A stretch of DNA of 64,000 nucleotides from an uncultured Lachnospiraceae bacterium (GCA_902779355.1 CACZBF010000007.1:1-64000), one strand, 5' to 3'. Counted from the first letter of the stretch, positions 43,851 to 53,500 are shown. Program-made: numbers and translations. Notes: a model not told the origin generated them from the letters alone.

Positions 43851-44087
43851 TCACTCATTTGTGACCCGGAAAAGTGTCGTCCGATCAAACACGCTCGGTG
43901 CGGTATTGATTGACTTGTCGTCTTTATTTGCGAAGACGCCCCCCTCTTCGTTCAAGGGCTTCCACTTGGGTGCATCCTCGTACATGTAGCCCATGTTGTC
44001 CTCTTCATTTTGCCAGAACTGGGTTTTTTCTTTTTTTTCACGGTTATTTCGTTTTTCTTCGTTCAGGACGCGCTCTGTGAGTTTCAT
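43851..44087 (-). CDS. Small charged protein, first gene of the ATPase/cargo operon
   Basis: A 78-residue protein of unknown function (MKLTERVLNEEKRNNREKKE...). The start at 44087 has RBS GGAGG; an upstream ATG at 44144 lacks one. It is hydrophilic with a Lys/Glu-rich first half and an aromatic middle (WQNEEDNMGYMYEDAPKW). It is followed without gap by the ATPase gene and preceded by the minus-strand promoter at 44187-44195. Confidence 0.7.
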   Translation of the reverse strand: MKLTERVLNEEKRNNREKKEKTQFWQNEEDNMGYMYEDAPKWKPLNEEGGVFANKDDKSINTAPSVFDRTTLFRVTNE

Positions 44088-44143
44088 ACCCCGTTTCCTC
44101 CGAAAAAAAGATTTCCTTATTTTTATGTGTTTGCTCTCTTGCA

Positions 44144-44162
44144 ATCACATCGCTTGTGTGAT
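44144..44162. promoter_or_regulatory. Dyad ATCACA-N7-TGTGAT in the divergent promoter region
   Basis: A 6-bp inverted repeat with 7-base spacer, 5 bases upstream of the plus-strand -35 and in the leader of the minus-strand transcript. Spacing and symmetry would suit a dimeric repressor or activator. No regulator gene is identified. Confidence 0.4.
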
Positions 44163-44166
44163 ATAG

Positions 44167-44194
44167 TTGAAAAGGCAAAACTATCTATTATAAC
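44167..44194 (+). promoter_or_regulatory. Promoter of the HATPase/SH3 gene pair
   Basis: TTGAAA, 16-base spacer, TATAAC, 35 bases before the ATG at 44229, which has RBS AAAGGAG at 44213-44219. It overlaps the minus-strand promoter, so transcription in the two directions is probably mutually exclusive. Confidence 0.65.
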
Positions 44195-44195
44195 A
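44187..44195 (-). promoter_or_regulatory. Extended -10 promoter of the ATPase/cargo operon
   Basis: Minus strand TGTTATAAT: a perfect TATAAT preceded by TGT, the extended -10 form, with only a weak TTTATT at the -35 place. It shares its bases with the -10 of the opposite promoter. It would give a leader of about 90 bases before the start at 44087. Confidence 0.55.
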
Positions 44196-44228
44196 TATTT
44201 TGCTAATCTAATAAAGGAGTTTTTCAAA

Positions 44229-45113
44229 ATGTCGCGATTACAAAAAATCCTGCTGTTTGCTTCGGCTGTCGCATATGCCCTGACGCTCTATGCGTTCCTG
44301 CGGCTGGATATGTGGCTTCTGCTGATCTGTTTTATCCTTCACAGTATTTGCCTCATCGTGTTCTCGTTCCTCTGCTATCAGGCAAGCCAGACGCCGGATG
44401 AGGATCTCATCGAGCTTGAGGATCGTCTCGTCTCCGTCAAAGAAGAATGGAAGAACGAGGCCGATGGTCTTCAGCAGCAGATCGAGGAAAAAGAGCTTGC
44501 TCTTTTCCAGAAGGACGGCGAGCTGACTGCGGCGCAGGCAGATATCAAGCGGCTCCGGGAGGAGCTCGACAAGGCCAACATCGCTGTAGAAGAAGCAAAA
44601 GCAGCGCCTTCTTCCGAAGAGATCGATACCAGCATCCTTCCCGGTTTCCTGCCCGATCGTACCGAGAGCGCGACCGTCAGCGTCATCGAGATCGCGAAAA
44701 GCGTTGCGCGTGAGCTGAAGGATGATGCGATCAAGGCCGGTGTCAATATCACTGTTTCGGAAGTCGAGGAACAGCTCCTCGTCAAGGCGGATCCGAATAT
44801 GCTTCGTATCCTCTTCCGTAATATCGTGGACAATGCCATCAAATATATGAACCGTCACGGTTCTCTGATCATTACCGTCTCCTCGATCGACGATGATATC
44901 TTCATCGTCTGCAAGGATACCGGTGAGGGTCTTGCTTCCGAAGAGACGAACCACATCTTCGAGCTTAACTATCAGGGCAGCAACCGCATCAGCGGCAACG
45001 GTCTCGGGCTTTATCAGGCAAAGGCGATCGTGACTTATTACGGCGGTACAATCTATGCCAAGAGCACGCCCGGGAAAGGAATGGGAATCTACATCCAGCT
45101 TCCTACCACCTGA
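44229..45113 (+). CDS. Membrane-anchored HATPase (histidine-kinase-like) protein without visible H-box
   Basis: A 294-residue protein; the start at 44229 is chosen for its RBS AAAGGAG, although the frame is open further up. Two TM helices (about 8-25 and 30-50) are followed by a coiled coil (about 58-128) and a C-terminal HATPase domain with N-box RNIVDNAIKY, G1 CKDTGEGL and G2 SGNGLGLYQAK. I see no clear DHp helix with a phosphorylatable histidine before the ATPase domain, only ARELKDDAIKAG where it would end. It may be a non-canonical sensor or an anti-sigma-type ATPase. It forms a two-gene unit with the SH3 gene. Confidence 0.82.
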   Translation: MSRLQKILLFASAVAYALTLYAFLRLDMWLLLICFILHSICLIVFSFLCYQASQTPDEDLIELEDRLVSVKEEWKNEADGLQQQIEEKELALFQKDGELTAAQADIKRLREELDKANIAVEEAKAAPSSEEIDTSILPGFLPDRTESATVSVIEIAKSVARELKDDAIKAGVNITVSEVEEQLLVKADPNMLRILFRNIVDNAIKYMNRHGSLIITVSSIDDDIFIVCKDTGEGLASEETNHIFELNYQGSNRISGNGLGLYQAKAIVTYYGGTIYAKSTPGKGMGIYIQLPTT

Positions 45114-45130
45114 TCATCAGCGGATAAATT

Positions 45131-45736
45131 ATGAAACTATTCAGAGCATTTGTTGACTCCTTAAAAAAATCTCCGATCATATTTGGCATCCTGCTCTTCT
45201 ATCTGGGAGCAGGGATCTTTGCCGCTATCTTTCACGGTGCAACCGGCAGCTTTGCCTCTGTCACCGGTTCCAATCCGACGATCGATTCTGTGACGAATAC
45301 GGTGGTCGGTCAGATCTTTGTCTCCGACGGAGAGGAAACTGCTTCCGCCGACGGCACGGGTGACTCTGCCGATGACGGCTCCGGCGCTGCAAGCGAAGAC
45401 GGGACGCCGGTATCCGATACGGAAGGATCCGACGCATTGTCCGGCGAACTTGGTGCCGGCGGAGAAGAAGTCCATTATTACCGGTTTACGGTCGTGACAC
45501 GGATCCAGAGACTGCATCTTCGTACCGGCCCGGGTCTGACCTATGAGATCATCGATTGGCTTCCGAAAGGAACCACCGGCTATGTCATCCAACCCGGTAC
45601 CGACTGGTCTTATATCCGGCCTGATGACAAGAATGAACTGGGTTACAGTTTCAACGGCTATCTGGATCTCACCGAGATCGCGCCGGAAGACTTTCCGGAG
45701 GATCTGAAGGGCTTGACCCCGCCGATCGCGCTTTGA
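45131..45736 (+). CDS. Membrane-anchored bacterial SH3 domain protein
   Basis: A 201-residue protein with one N-terminal TM helix (IIFGILLFYLGAGIFAAIF, about 15-33), an acidic Ser/Asp/Gly linker (about 65-110) and a C-terminal SH3b domain (FTVVTRIQRLHLRTGPGLTYE...GYVIQPGTDWSYIR). SH3b domains often bind cell-wall peptides. Its C-terminal tail (EIAPEDFPEDLKGLTPP) matches the tail of the SH3 protein at 21515-22306. It ends 20 bases from the convergent ABC/RsbW gene and no clear terminator lies between them. Confidence 0.85.
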   Translation: MKLFRAFVDSLKKSPIIFGILLFYLGAGIFAAIFHGATGSFASVTGSNPTIDSVTNTVVGQIFVSDGEETASADGTGDSADDGSGAASEDGTPVSDTEGSDALSGELGAGGEEVHYYRFTVVTRIQRLHLRTGPGLTYEIIDWLPKGTTGYVIQPGTDWSYIRPDDKNELGYSFNGYLDLTEIAPEDFPEDLKGLTPPIAL

Positions 45737-45755
45737 TCACGCGTTTGCTTTATTT

Positions 45756-46166
45756 CTAATTCAGGTGCTTCTCGATGGTCAGAACATTCTGGCCGTTCTC
45801 ATACCGGTAAGCCACCGAATCCATACTTTCCTTCACCATGAAGATTCCAAGACCCCCGATGGGACGCTCGTCAGCATTGAGCGTAATGTCGGGGTCTTTG
45901 TTTGCAAGCGGGTTGTACGGTGTTCCGCGGTCACGGAAAATGATCCTGATCTTATGCGGGTCGGAGTCAAATTCCATCTGCACCACCGCTTCCCCGGGTC
46001 TTCCGCCATATGCATAATGTGCGATGTTGATGTAGATCTCTTCCACTGCGATGAGGATCATCGTCAACAGCTCCTCGGAGCAATGCTGTTCCGCCAGGAA
46101 GGCTCTTACCTCATCCTGCACCTGATGCATCGTGGCATCACTTGCTTCCAGCTTCAACTCTTTCAT
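45756..46166 (-). CDS. Possible internal start giving a stand-alone RsbW-like kinase
   Basis: Inside the fusion gene an ATG at 46166 (MKELKLEASDATMHQV) is preceded by GGAG with an 8-base spacer (46175-46178). Translation from here gives 136 residues, the normal length of RsbW/SpoIIAB, starting exactly at the domain boundary. Both a fused and a free kinase could be made. It may also be a fossil of the start of a formerly separate gene. Confidence 0.5.
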   Translation of the reverse strand: MKELKLEASDATMHQVQDEVRAFLAEQHCSEELLTMILIAVEEIYINIAHYAYGGRPGEAVVQMEFDSDPHKIRIIFRDRGTPYNPLANKDPDITLNADERPIGGLGIFMVKESMDSVAYRYENGQNVLTIEKHLN

Positions 46167-46937
46167 GTTCTTTTCTCCATTCGCCTGTACGCGTTTTCTT
46201 TTCTCTTCCATGTACTCTTCGACCCGGTCTTCCATCCGTTCGAAGATGTCCATCGGCTCTCCGGAAAACAATTCCGTCGTATCCATTCGTGAACGGCTCA
46301 TCTTGAGCGGGATCTTCCGTGCTTCCTCGCAAGCGATCAGGATCGGATCCTGTGTCGCGATCACAACGGTCGTCCCCTGCGCGTGGATGATACGGAAAAG
46401 CTGGAGCATGTCTTCCGTATAATCCGGATCAAGGTTTGCAGTCGGTTCGTCCGCAAGCAGGATCTTCGGGTTGTTTACAATCGCTCTGGCGAGACACACC
46501 TTTTGCTGCTCCCCACCGGAAAGCTCCGAAGGTTTCCGCTTCCTGAGATCCGAGATGCGCAGCATCTTCATAATGTTGCCGATCCTGGTCGGGCTGTCTT
46601 TTTTCCTCCCACCGACCGCGATCCGCGCCAGTTCGATGTTTTCGTACACGTCCAGCTCTTCGATGAGCCGGAAATCCTGAAAGATGGCTCCGATCTGTCT
46701 GCGGTAAAACGGGATCTTCTCCCCCTGGACACGTGCGAGATCACGGTTTGCGACATAGAGCTTGCCCCTGTCGGGCTCGATCTCTTTCAGCAGCATCTTA
46801 ATCAGTGTGCTCTTGCCACTGCCGCTTTCCCCTGTGATCATCACGAATTCTCCGGGAAGAATATGCTCGTTAAAATTACTGAATACCTGTGTCCGGGAGG
46901 CGTCGTAATACTTGTCAATCTGCTTGAATTCGATCAT
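45756..46937 (-). CDS. FtsE-like ABC ATPase fused to RsbW-like serine kinase
   Basis: A 393-residue fusion. Residues 1-220 are an FtsE/LolD-type ABC ATPase with Walker A TGESGSGKST, signature LSGGEQQK and Walker B ILLADEPTANLD. A charged linker (RVEEYMEEKRKRVQ) joins it to residues 258-393, an RsbW/SpoIIAB kinase with N-box AVEEIYINIAHYAYGG, G1 FRDRGTPYNP and G2 GGLGIFMVKE. No FtsX-like permease lies nearby. The gene overlaps the STAS gene by ATGA, and STAS proteins are the known substrates and partners of RsbW kinases. It is immediately downstream of the baseplate genes, so control of particle firing or release, or of gene expression, is the natural guess. Confidence 0.9.
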   Translation of the reverse strand: MIEFKQIDKYYDASRTQVFSNFNEHILPGEFVMITGESGSGKSTLIKMLLKEIEPDRGKLYVANRDLARVQGEKIPFYRRQIGAIFQDFRLIEELDVYENIELARIAVGGRKKDSPTRIGNIMKMLRISDLRKRKPSELSGGEQQKVCLARAIVNNPKILLADEPTANLDPDYTEDMLQLFRIIHAQGTTVVIATQDPILIACEEARKIPLKMSRSRMDTTELFSGEPMDIFERMEDRVEEYMEEKRKRVQANGEKNMKELKLEASDATMHQVQDEVRAFLAEQHCSEELLTMILIAVEEIYINIAHYAYGGRPGEAVVQMEFDSDPHKIRIIFRDRGTPYNPLANKDPDITLNADERPIGGLGIFMVKESMDSVAYRYENGQNVLTIEKHLN

Positions 46938-47233
46938 ACGATATCAAGGATCTTTGCAAATCCGGACATTTTGAATACCTGGTAAACCGAACTCTGCACA
47001 TTTGCGACTTTCATCGTTCCGCCTTTGCTGGAAGCGGTCTTCTGTCCCAAAAGGAGTGCTCTGAGTCCGGCACTGGACATATACCCCACCTTTTCGATGT
47101 TGATGACTACGTGGTTGGTCTTCTGGAATGCAGTCAGTAACTTCTGCTGCAGCTCCGGGGCCGATACCGTATCCACCTGTCCTTCGACGTCCAGCTGGAT
47201 CCCGTCATCTGTCTTAATCTCTGTGATTGTCAT
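46934..47233 (-). CDS. STAS-domain anti-sigma factor antagonist
   Basis: A 99-residue STAS protein with the phosphorylation loop VGYMSSAGLRALLLG. ATG 47233 has RBS AAAGGAG and its own promoter at 47276-47303. It overlaps the ABC/RsbW fusion by four bases, forming a kinase-substrate pair. The PP2C phosphatases at 24341-26632 and 688-2556 could complete the switch. No sigma factor gene is seen in the window, so the output may be protein-level rather than transcription. Confidence 0.92.
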   Translation of the reverse strand: MTITEIKTDDGIQLDVEGQVDTVSAPELQQKLLTAFQKTNHVVINIEKVGYMSSAGLRALLLGQKTASSKGGTMKVANVQSSVYQVFKMSGFAKILDIV

Positions 47234-47275
47234 AAATTGGCTCCTTTCTGATAAAGCTCAAATTCAGTTCTCTCT

Positions 47276-47303
47276 ATTATAGCACGACTGTTTATTCATC
47301 CAA
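47276..47303 (-). promoter_or_regulatory. Promoter for the STAS/ABC-RsbW pair
   Basis: Minus strand TTGGAT, 16-base spacer, perfect TATAAT, lying across the end of the gpI-like gene and about 43 bases before the STAS start. It would uncouple the regulators from the structural operon. Confidence 0.6.
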
Positions 47304-48398
47304 AACGATTTGGTCATCCATCTCCATATTTTCATCGAAGACGCCGACGACATCGCCTGACAGTACTGCGTTCATATCCATGTAGACATCCGTATCGAGC
47401 ATCGCGGAATCCTTGAGCTGTACGAGATGCAGGCGGCTCCTGAGCGGTTTGAACTGATTCAGGAGGTAGAGCAATTGATGCCGGTCCGTCTCGGAAAGCG
47501 GCTTTCGGATCAGGATGTTCACATCATAGATGCTCGTGCGGGCAAGTCCGGTATCGCTGACCATTTCTCCTTTTTCGAGATATGCCTTGATCGTGTTCTG
47601 CTCTAAGATCACGACCTGCTCATCCAGCACGATCTCGAGCACCCGCATCAGACATCGCTTGGTGCCTTTGATCCGGTTCAGCTGATACGCCTCCTTCACA
47701 AAGGTCCGCATGGACGCTTCGGAAAGGAAATCGCCGGAAAGGTCGATCCCGAGCCAGGACGCATACACCGGAAGACATGCCGCCGGACAGGTGTCAGGAT
47801 CAAGAAGCTCCGGCAGGCGGTCGATCTCGTGATCCATGTCATTGTAGATCGAGGAGAAGATCGACAGGAACCGGTGGAAAAAGCTGTCCCGCTCTCTGTA
47901 GACCGAAGGGAACGTCTCCATGAAATTGTCCCCGACGCGGTCAACTCGGATTCTTCCGAGATACCCTTCTCCGGTGCCGACAACCTCGATGCAGAGGAAC
48001 AAAAACCTTCCGCTCAGTTTGTAGAGAAGGATGTCGTTTTTGCCGACGAAGCGCTCTGCCCCGCTCTTATTCAAAAACTTTTTCTTCTCCTCATCGGGAT
48101 ACTCCGGGTCCAAAAGCATCGACTCGATCTCGTAAGTGCCGTCGGCGTCATAGATCGTATCCAGATTGGTCGCCCAGGCGTAAACGTAAAGCACCTGTGT
48201 CTCCTGGATCGATGATGCAAAGGAAAGCCGTCCCCAGGTCGCATCGTCACCCGCCGCATCGAGTTTCGTCGCGTAGAGTCTGTGGAAAGAAGACTCCGCG
48301 TCAAAATGCAGCGTATCGGTCTGCAGATCCGGGAAGAATCCCTTCAGGTAGGAACGTTCCAGCCGGTTTTTTTTGATGGAATAGGTAATGGCTGCCAT
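47292..48398 (-). CDS. Phage tail protein I (P2 gpI)-like baseplate protein
   Basis: A 368-residue protein; ATG 48398 with GAGGG in front is preferred over a TTG at 48410. The central part (FPSVYRERDSFFHRFLSIFSSIYNDMDHEIDRLPELLDP followed by LPVYASWLGI) is the typical gpI region, and LKGTKRCL-like NRIKGTKRCLMRVLEI completes it. In contractile tails this protein links the baseplate wedge to fibres or the outer baseplate. It is the last structural gene of the operon. No fibre gene follows in the window. Confidence 0.88.
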   Translation of the reverse strand: MAAITYSIKKNRLERSYLKGFFPDLQTDTLHFDAESSFHRLYATKLDAAGDDATWGRLSFASSIQETQVLYVYAWATNLDTIYDADGTYEIESMLLDPEYPDEEKKKFLNKSGAERFVGKNDILLYKLSGRFLFLCIEVVGTGEGYLGRIRVDRVGDNFMETFPSVYRERDSFFHRFLSIFSSIYNDMDHEIDRLPELLDPDTCPAACLPVYASWLGIDLSGDFLSEASMRTFVKEAYQLNRIKGTKRCLMRVLEIVLDEQVVILEQNTIKAYLEKGEMVSDTGLARTSIYDVNILIRKPLSETDRHQLLYLLNQFKPLRSRLHLVQLKDSAMLDTDVYMDMNAVLSGDVVGVFDENMEMDDQIVLDE

Positions 48399-48406
48399 AG
48401 TTTCCC

Positions 48407-50506
48407 TCAACTTTCAAATGTCACGGTCTCGATCTGGATCTGCCCCGGATAAAGGAGGCAGTTTGCAGCGGGGAGAATGTCCGCGTCGATCATCTTCGCA
48501 TGTACCAGCGACTGCGGCCGGATCGACAGATCATACACATACTCCACGCACTCCAGAAACTCGATCGCATGAAATACCTCGTCAAATTTCAGGCGGTCTC
48601 CGAAATTCTTTTCGGACTGCAGGTAATCGATCTTTTCACGGATCACCCGCTCCACTTCTTCCAGACTGTTCTCATAATGGATCTTGACATACACGGTGCC
48701 GGTCACGTTGATCGGCATGTAAACCGGGGACACAAGCTCTACACGCGTCGTCAGAAGCCGCCGGTCCTCCAGGCGCTTCATGATGATCTTGCGGTAGATA
48801 TCCGGGAGTCCCGGAAAATGCTCATCGGTACCAGGCTTCACGGCGATGCGCACCAGATTCCTGGATTCATCCATCTCCGCTTTAGCCTTGTGGACACAGA
48901 GCCCCGGCGTGTTAAGCACCACTTTCTCATAGTCGGTTTCGGTCACTGCCGTATACGGCATCAGCATATCCTGCAGGAACCTCTGCCGCACCTGCTCGAT
49001 CCGCTCGCGGAACGCGCCGCCGGTTCCGAATCCCGGGTTGAAATATACGATCCCCGAATCGTCGTGGACAGAACGAAGCTCATTGCCCGGGCGGATATTA
49101 CCGGTCTCACCGTTTGTGATCGCAACGGACGCCAGAAACAGATCCGCGCCGATGAAAGCGCCTGCATCCTCAATGATGATGCGGCCGTCGTTTTCCAGCA
49201 GATGATAATGGAGCGATCCGTCTTCTGCTTTTTCCGGACGGACGAAATCGTAAATGTAACCCTCTTCCGTCTCTCTGCGCGCGATCAGGCAGAAGGACTG
49301 CGTCGAAATATTGCGGAACGGCAGCGCCATCTCCTGGTTGTCATAACCGAGGACGCGTCCGATCACGTATTGCCGCATCACCTGCTCCGTGTAGATCACG
49401 ATCTTGACACAGTCGCGGAGACGCTCCGGGCCGAAGCCTCGGGTCTTTTTGTCAAACAGGAACTTGAAGATCCCGAACGCGGTATGCTCCTGGTTATAAT
49501 AGCGCCCCTGCATTTCGGAATCCGGGTTGTATTCATATTTGCGGTAAGGCTCACCTTTCGCCTCACGGCAAAAGACATCGATGTATGCCTCTTCCGCCAT
49601 CTCGCTCCGCAGTTCGACTTCGGTGTTCTTACTGAGCGAATGGCATTCGGAGATCGTATCTCGCTGCCATACTTCAAAGAGGAAGGCGTCTACGACCGTG
49701 ACCTTCGGGCGCACATCGTATTCCGCGGTCTCTAAGACGACGCGGATGCAATACCCTTCCTGCGGGGTTTCCGTGCAGACAGCTGCGGGGGTGTTCGGCA
49801 TCCACAGCTTCACTTCACCGCTCATCAGGAATGCGTTGGTGTTGTCGCGCACATCCATCTTGGTCCAGCCGGTCTCTGTCAGGCATTCCCAGCGGATCTG
49901 CGCAAACGTGTTCTCCATTCTGGGATCCATCGGATTGCGGTTGTACCGCTCCTGCAGTGTAAAGTAAAACGTCGTCTCACTGCCGGGCGCGGGAAGCGCG
50001 TTTGTGATGATGTAGAGCATATCGCCCGCAACGGGCTTTTCCCCGAAGATCAACGCCGGGATCCTCGTCTCCTTATCGAGGAGCATATCGAAAGCCTCGA
50101 AAGATTCCTCGCCCTCCTTTTTGCCGTAGAGCCCGAGGATCCGGTAATCTTTCAGCTCCGTCATGCGGTTCGTCTCAAACACGATGTCGCCGATCCGGAA
50201 TTTGTGGTTCGCCGGCAGGACCACCGGGTCCGTGACATTGGTTGCGGACAGGAGGAGCCTTGCGCTGCGTCCCTTCTTCACCGTGAAGCCGACCATCTTG
50301 AGGAGGTTCTGGCGCACACGGTAAGGAATGCTGTCAAGCTTGTCCTGCTGCAGCGTTTCAAAACCCGTCAGGGTCTCAAGGATCGTGATGCCCGGGTCCG
50401 ATGGGTTAAAGTTGGTCCATTCGTCCGTATACAGCGGGATGCTGGTCAGGGCCTCGACGTACCGCTCTTCAAATGTTTTTGCGTCACTGCTGATATAGGT
50501 TAACAT
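48407..50506 (-). CDS. Baseplate J-like protein 2 (Afp12-type)
   Basis: A 699-residue baseplate wedge protein. The opening WTNFNPSDPGITILETLTGF and IPYRVRQNLLKMVGF is the hallmark of gp6/baseplate-J proteins, and the C-terminal part (EVERVIREKIDYLQSEKNFGDRLKFDEVFHAIEFLECVEYV in outline) fits the J fold. It lies 11 bases after the first J protein and overlaps the next gene region closely. Two different J proteins are normal for Afp/PVC-type systems (Afp11 and Afp12). Confidence 0.9.
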   Translation of the reverse strand: MLTYISSDAKTFEERYVEALTSIPLYTDEWTNFNPSDPGITILETLTGFETLQQDKLDSIPYRVRQNLLKMVGFTVKKGRSARLLLSATNVTDPVVLPANHKFRIGDIVFETNRMTELKDYRILGLYGKKEGEESFEAFDMLLDKETRIPALIFGEKPVAGDMLYIITNALPAPGSETTFYFTLQERYNRNPMDPRMENTFAQIRWECLTETGWTKMDVRDNTNAFLMSGEVKLWMPNTPAAVCTETPQEGYCIRVVLETAEYDVRPKVTVVDAFLFEVWQRDTISECHSLSKNTEVELRSEMAEEAYIDVFCREAKGEPYRKYEYNPDSEMQGRYYNQEHTAFGIFKFLFDKKTRGFGPERLRDCVKIVIYTEQVMRQYVIGRVLGYDNQEMALPFRNISTQSFCLIARRETEEGYIYDFVRPEKAEDGSLHYHLLENDGRIIIEDAGAFIGADLFLASVAITNGETGNIRPGNELRSVHDDSGIVYFNPGFGTGGAFRERIEQVRQRFLQDMLMPYTAVTETDYEKVVLNTPGLCVHKAKAEMDESRNLVRIAVKPGTDEHFPGLPDIYRKIIMKRLEDRRLLTTRVELVSPVYMPINVTGTVYVKIHYENSLEEVERVIREKIDYLQSEKNFGDRLKFDEVFHAIEFLECVEYVYDLSIRPQSLVHAKMIDADILPAANCLLYPGQIQIETVTFES

Positions 50507-50517
50507 GAGCGCTCTCC

Positions 50518-53500
50518 TTAAATACTGATATGAATCTCATGTGTGCCGCTGCGGCAGATCATGAAAGGTGTCACCTTCAGGTCATTCAAGTCTACCTCGT
50601 GGAAACCGTTGTGGTCCTTGTAGCTTGCGATCATCACCGCCTTCTTGACGACTGCACGGCTCTTTAAGATGTTGAGCCGCATCATGAGCTGGGATTTCTT
50701 CGGCATCGTGCCGATCTTCCAGCCGCGTCCCTTTTCATAATCGGAGGGATCGAGATATTCCTTCAGGCTCTCCTGCAGAAGATTCTGAATCTCGAAGCTG
50801 TCGTCGATCTGTACGATATTCGCCCAGACGTTGACGGAGATGTCCACATAGATCGGTTCGATGATCTGGAGCTTCTCCTCCGTCACAGTGAGCTCGCACC
50901 GCTTCATGAGGTATTCTTTCAAGCCGGAAACGATCCTGTGGAATGCATACGACCCTTCGTGGAAGTCCTTCATCAAAAGGACGAAGGTGATCGCCGCATC
51001 GTCGATCTTGCCGTCGACGGTTTCGCCGACAATGCCTGCCACCTGATCGATCGTGTCGGAATAAGCGAGGATCGCTCTCGTATAATCGTCCATGGAAACG
51101 ATCCGGTTGCGGGAGCTTAAGATGCTCGCGCCGCGCTCCAATGCGTTTTCCAGATCCTCGATGTTGCTGCCGCCGTACGCCTTGACGGGGTTATAGATCC
51201 GTCCGACATACATGAGATACCCCAGCGGATCCGTGATGGAAAAAGCGGGGATGTTGGCTTCTGCACCGTTGCAGCACCGCACGGAAAACTTGAGCGCCAC
51301 ATCGTCCAGCACACGCGGAATCCAGGTATGGATACCGTCGCCGAAGATCAGCTCGTTGCGGAGACGATCCAGAAGATACACGCGCGGGTTCTCGGAGGTC
51401 TCCAGACGGTCTGTCTCTTTCCAGCGTACATAGAATGCCGTGATCTGGCTCGTGATGTCCTGCTCGATCCGGATGTTGTCCGGGTCCTCATCCATCATGC
51501 GCAACATCGTCTCGCGTGAGTAACGCCCCATCTCATTCACCCAGACATCCGCATCCAGTACATTTGTAGCGCCGAGGTTGAAGCGCATATTCGGCACCAT
51601 TTCCTCGATATAGAGTTCCTCTTCCTGGCGAGTCTCGATGTTGGAAACCTGCACGGCATTGAGGCAGATATTTTCGATCCGCGGAAGGAGGGAGATATCC
51701 TCATCATCCTTCTGCTTCTTATTACGCACGATCCTGATCCAGAAGAGCTTATGGCCTTCCAGGGTGATGCGCTGCATATCATGCGGCGGCATGAAAATGA
51801 CGACACCGGACTTCGTGAAATCCTGCGTGTAGTCAAGTAGCTTCATCGCGCGCCATCCCTCGTAGCTGCGGTATTCAAACCGGCATTTGAGGCCGGAAAA
51901 ACGTATACCGTCCTGCAGCTGGAACAGGATGCTGGCGGGGCCGTTGTCGATCCTTGCGGTCAGGCCGAGGTACAGTGCGTCGTCCTCATAGTCCGACTTG
52001 CGGAACAACAGATACCCTTTTTCATTCTTGATCTTTCCGGTCAGATCATACCGCTTGGTCCCGTAGATCGCCTCCATCCGCTGCGCATCCACAAACGTGT
52101 CTTCGAAGGAATAGGAAAGCAGGACGTTTTTGATCTTCGGGCAATGATGGATCGCCGGACGCAGATAACAGTTGTCCGTCTTGATGAGCTGCAGCCTGAT
52201 ACAGCGTCCTTCGTAGGAGCCGCTCTCCGTGGACTCCCAGTCATCCGGGCAGGTAAACGTGATATGGATCTTGCCTGCTTTATCAGTCCCAAAGAGCGCC
52301 GTCTGATCGGCATCCAGCGGCAGCCGTTTCCAGCCCGTGCCGTTGAAATATTCGATCAAGACTTCTTCCGCATAACAATGCGCCACGAACTCCTGTCTCG
52401 CGGCCAGCGGTCTTCTCTTGATGATCTTTAAGTTTTCCTCTGCCTCTTCCGGCGTGAGCTCGATCCGGTGTTCCTCAAACGAAAGTGAGAAGTCCATGGA
52501 AATGACTGCGCCCGCCTTGCTGAAATACCGGTCATGGCAGATGTAGCACTCCTGATAGAGCGAAAGGATGTCGGTAAACGGCAGGAACTCCTCCGACTCC
52601 AGATCGTTGGTGCCGTTCGTCACGTTATCCGGCGGCAGGGGTTTGCCCTTGGAAGAAAAGGCGACGCGTTTCACCTTTCTGTTTTCCAGTGCCGCAATGT
52701 CGGAGATCAGGACCAGCACCTGATACTGCTTATCCTGGATCGTGACGTCCTTGCCTTCCTTCTCCTTATGCAGAAGGAACGTCTCTCCGTCATCCATCAG
52801 CTCGGTCTTTTCCATCGGAACCAGGCCGTCCTTGGTCAGATATTCAAAATGATACTTCCCTGCGTTGATGTCCGCGACGAGATCTTCATTGCCGGTGAAT
52901 CTCACAAAGATCACATCGTCCACCACGTCAAAGACGGTCTCATGGTAAAACAGTGCGACGCATTGCTGGATTCCCTCTTTCTCGCCGAACAGCGTGAAAT
53001 GCGGGAACTGCGGGATGCTCTCCTCGTCCTCCTCGTCCTCATCGGAAACGAACGGCAGCGGCGCCGTCAGAGGCGATACATCCTCCTCCTGCGCTTCTTC
53101 CGGTCCTTCCTCCGTGTCGTCCAAAAGCAGCTCCGGCGGAATGATCTCCGGACGTTCAAAATCGCCGTACAACGGGATGATCGTCCCGTCTTCGGCATCT
53201 GCCATAAACGACGCGACCAGTCTGGAACTCGTCACATACAGACTGTGGTCGGTCTCAAAGATCATCGGCGTGTCGTCGCCGGTCATCAACTTCGTCCCCT
53301 TCGGCACAGATGCACCCGGCGCCGTATCGCTCATGAGATTCATGACAACGATCGTGCTCGCGGGTTTTGCCGGCAGGAGCGAGATATCTAGCATGTTGAC
53401 AAATTCCGTATGATACCGATCCAGAATGTCATTGATCCTGTCGACATTTTCTGCTGCCTGACTCGCAAAGATCTTGGTGATGGTCGTGCCGATATCCGGT

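Noticed and set aside
44144-44162. CRP-like operator
   Set aside because: The half-sites are in inverted order (ATCACA before TGTGAT) compared with TGTGA-N6-TCACA; kept only as an unnamed dyad.
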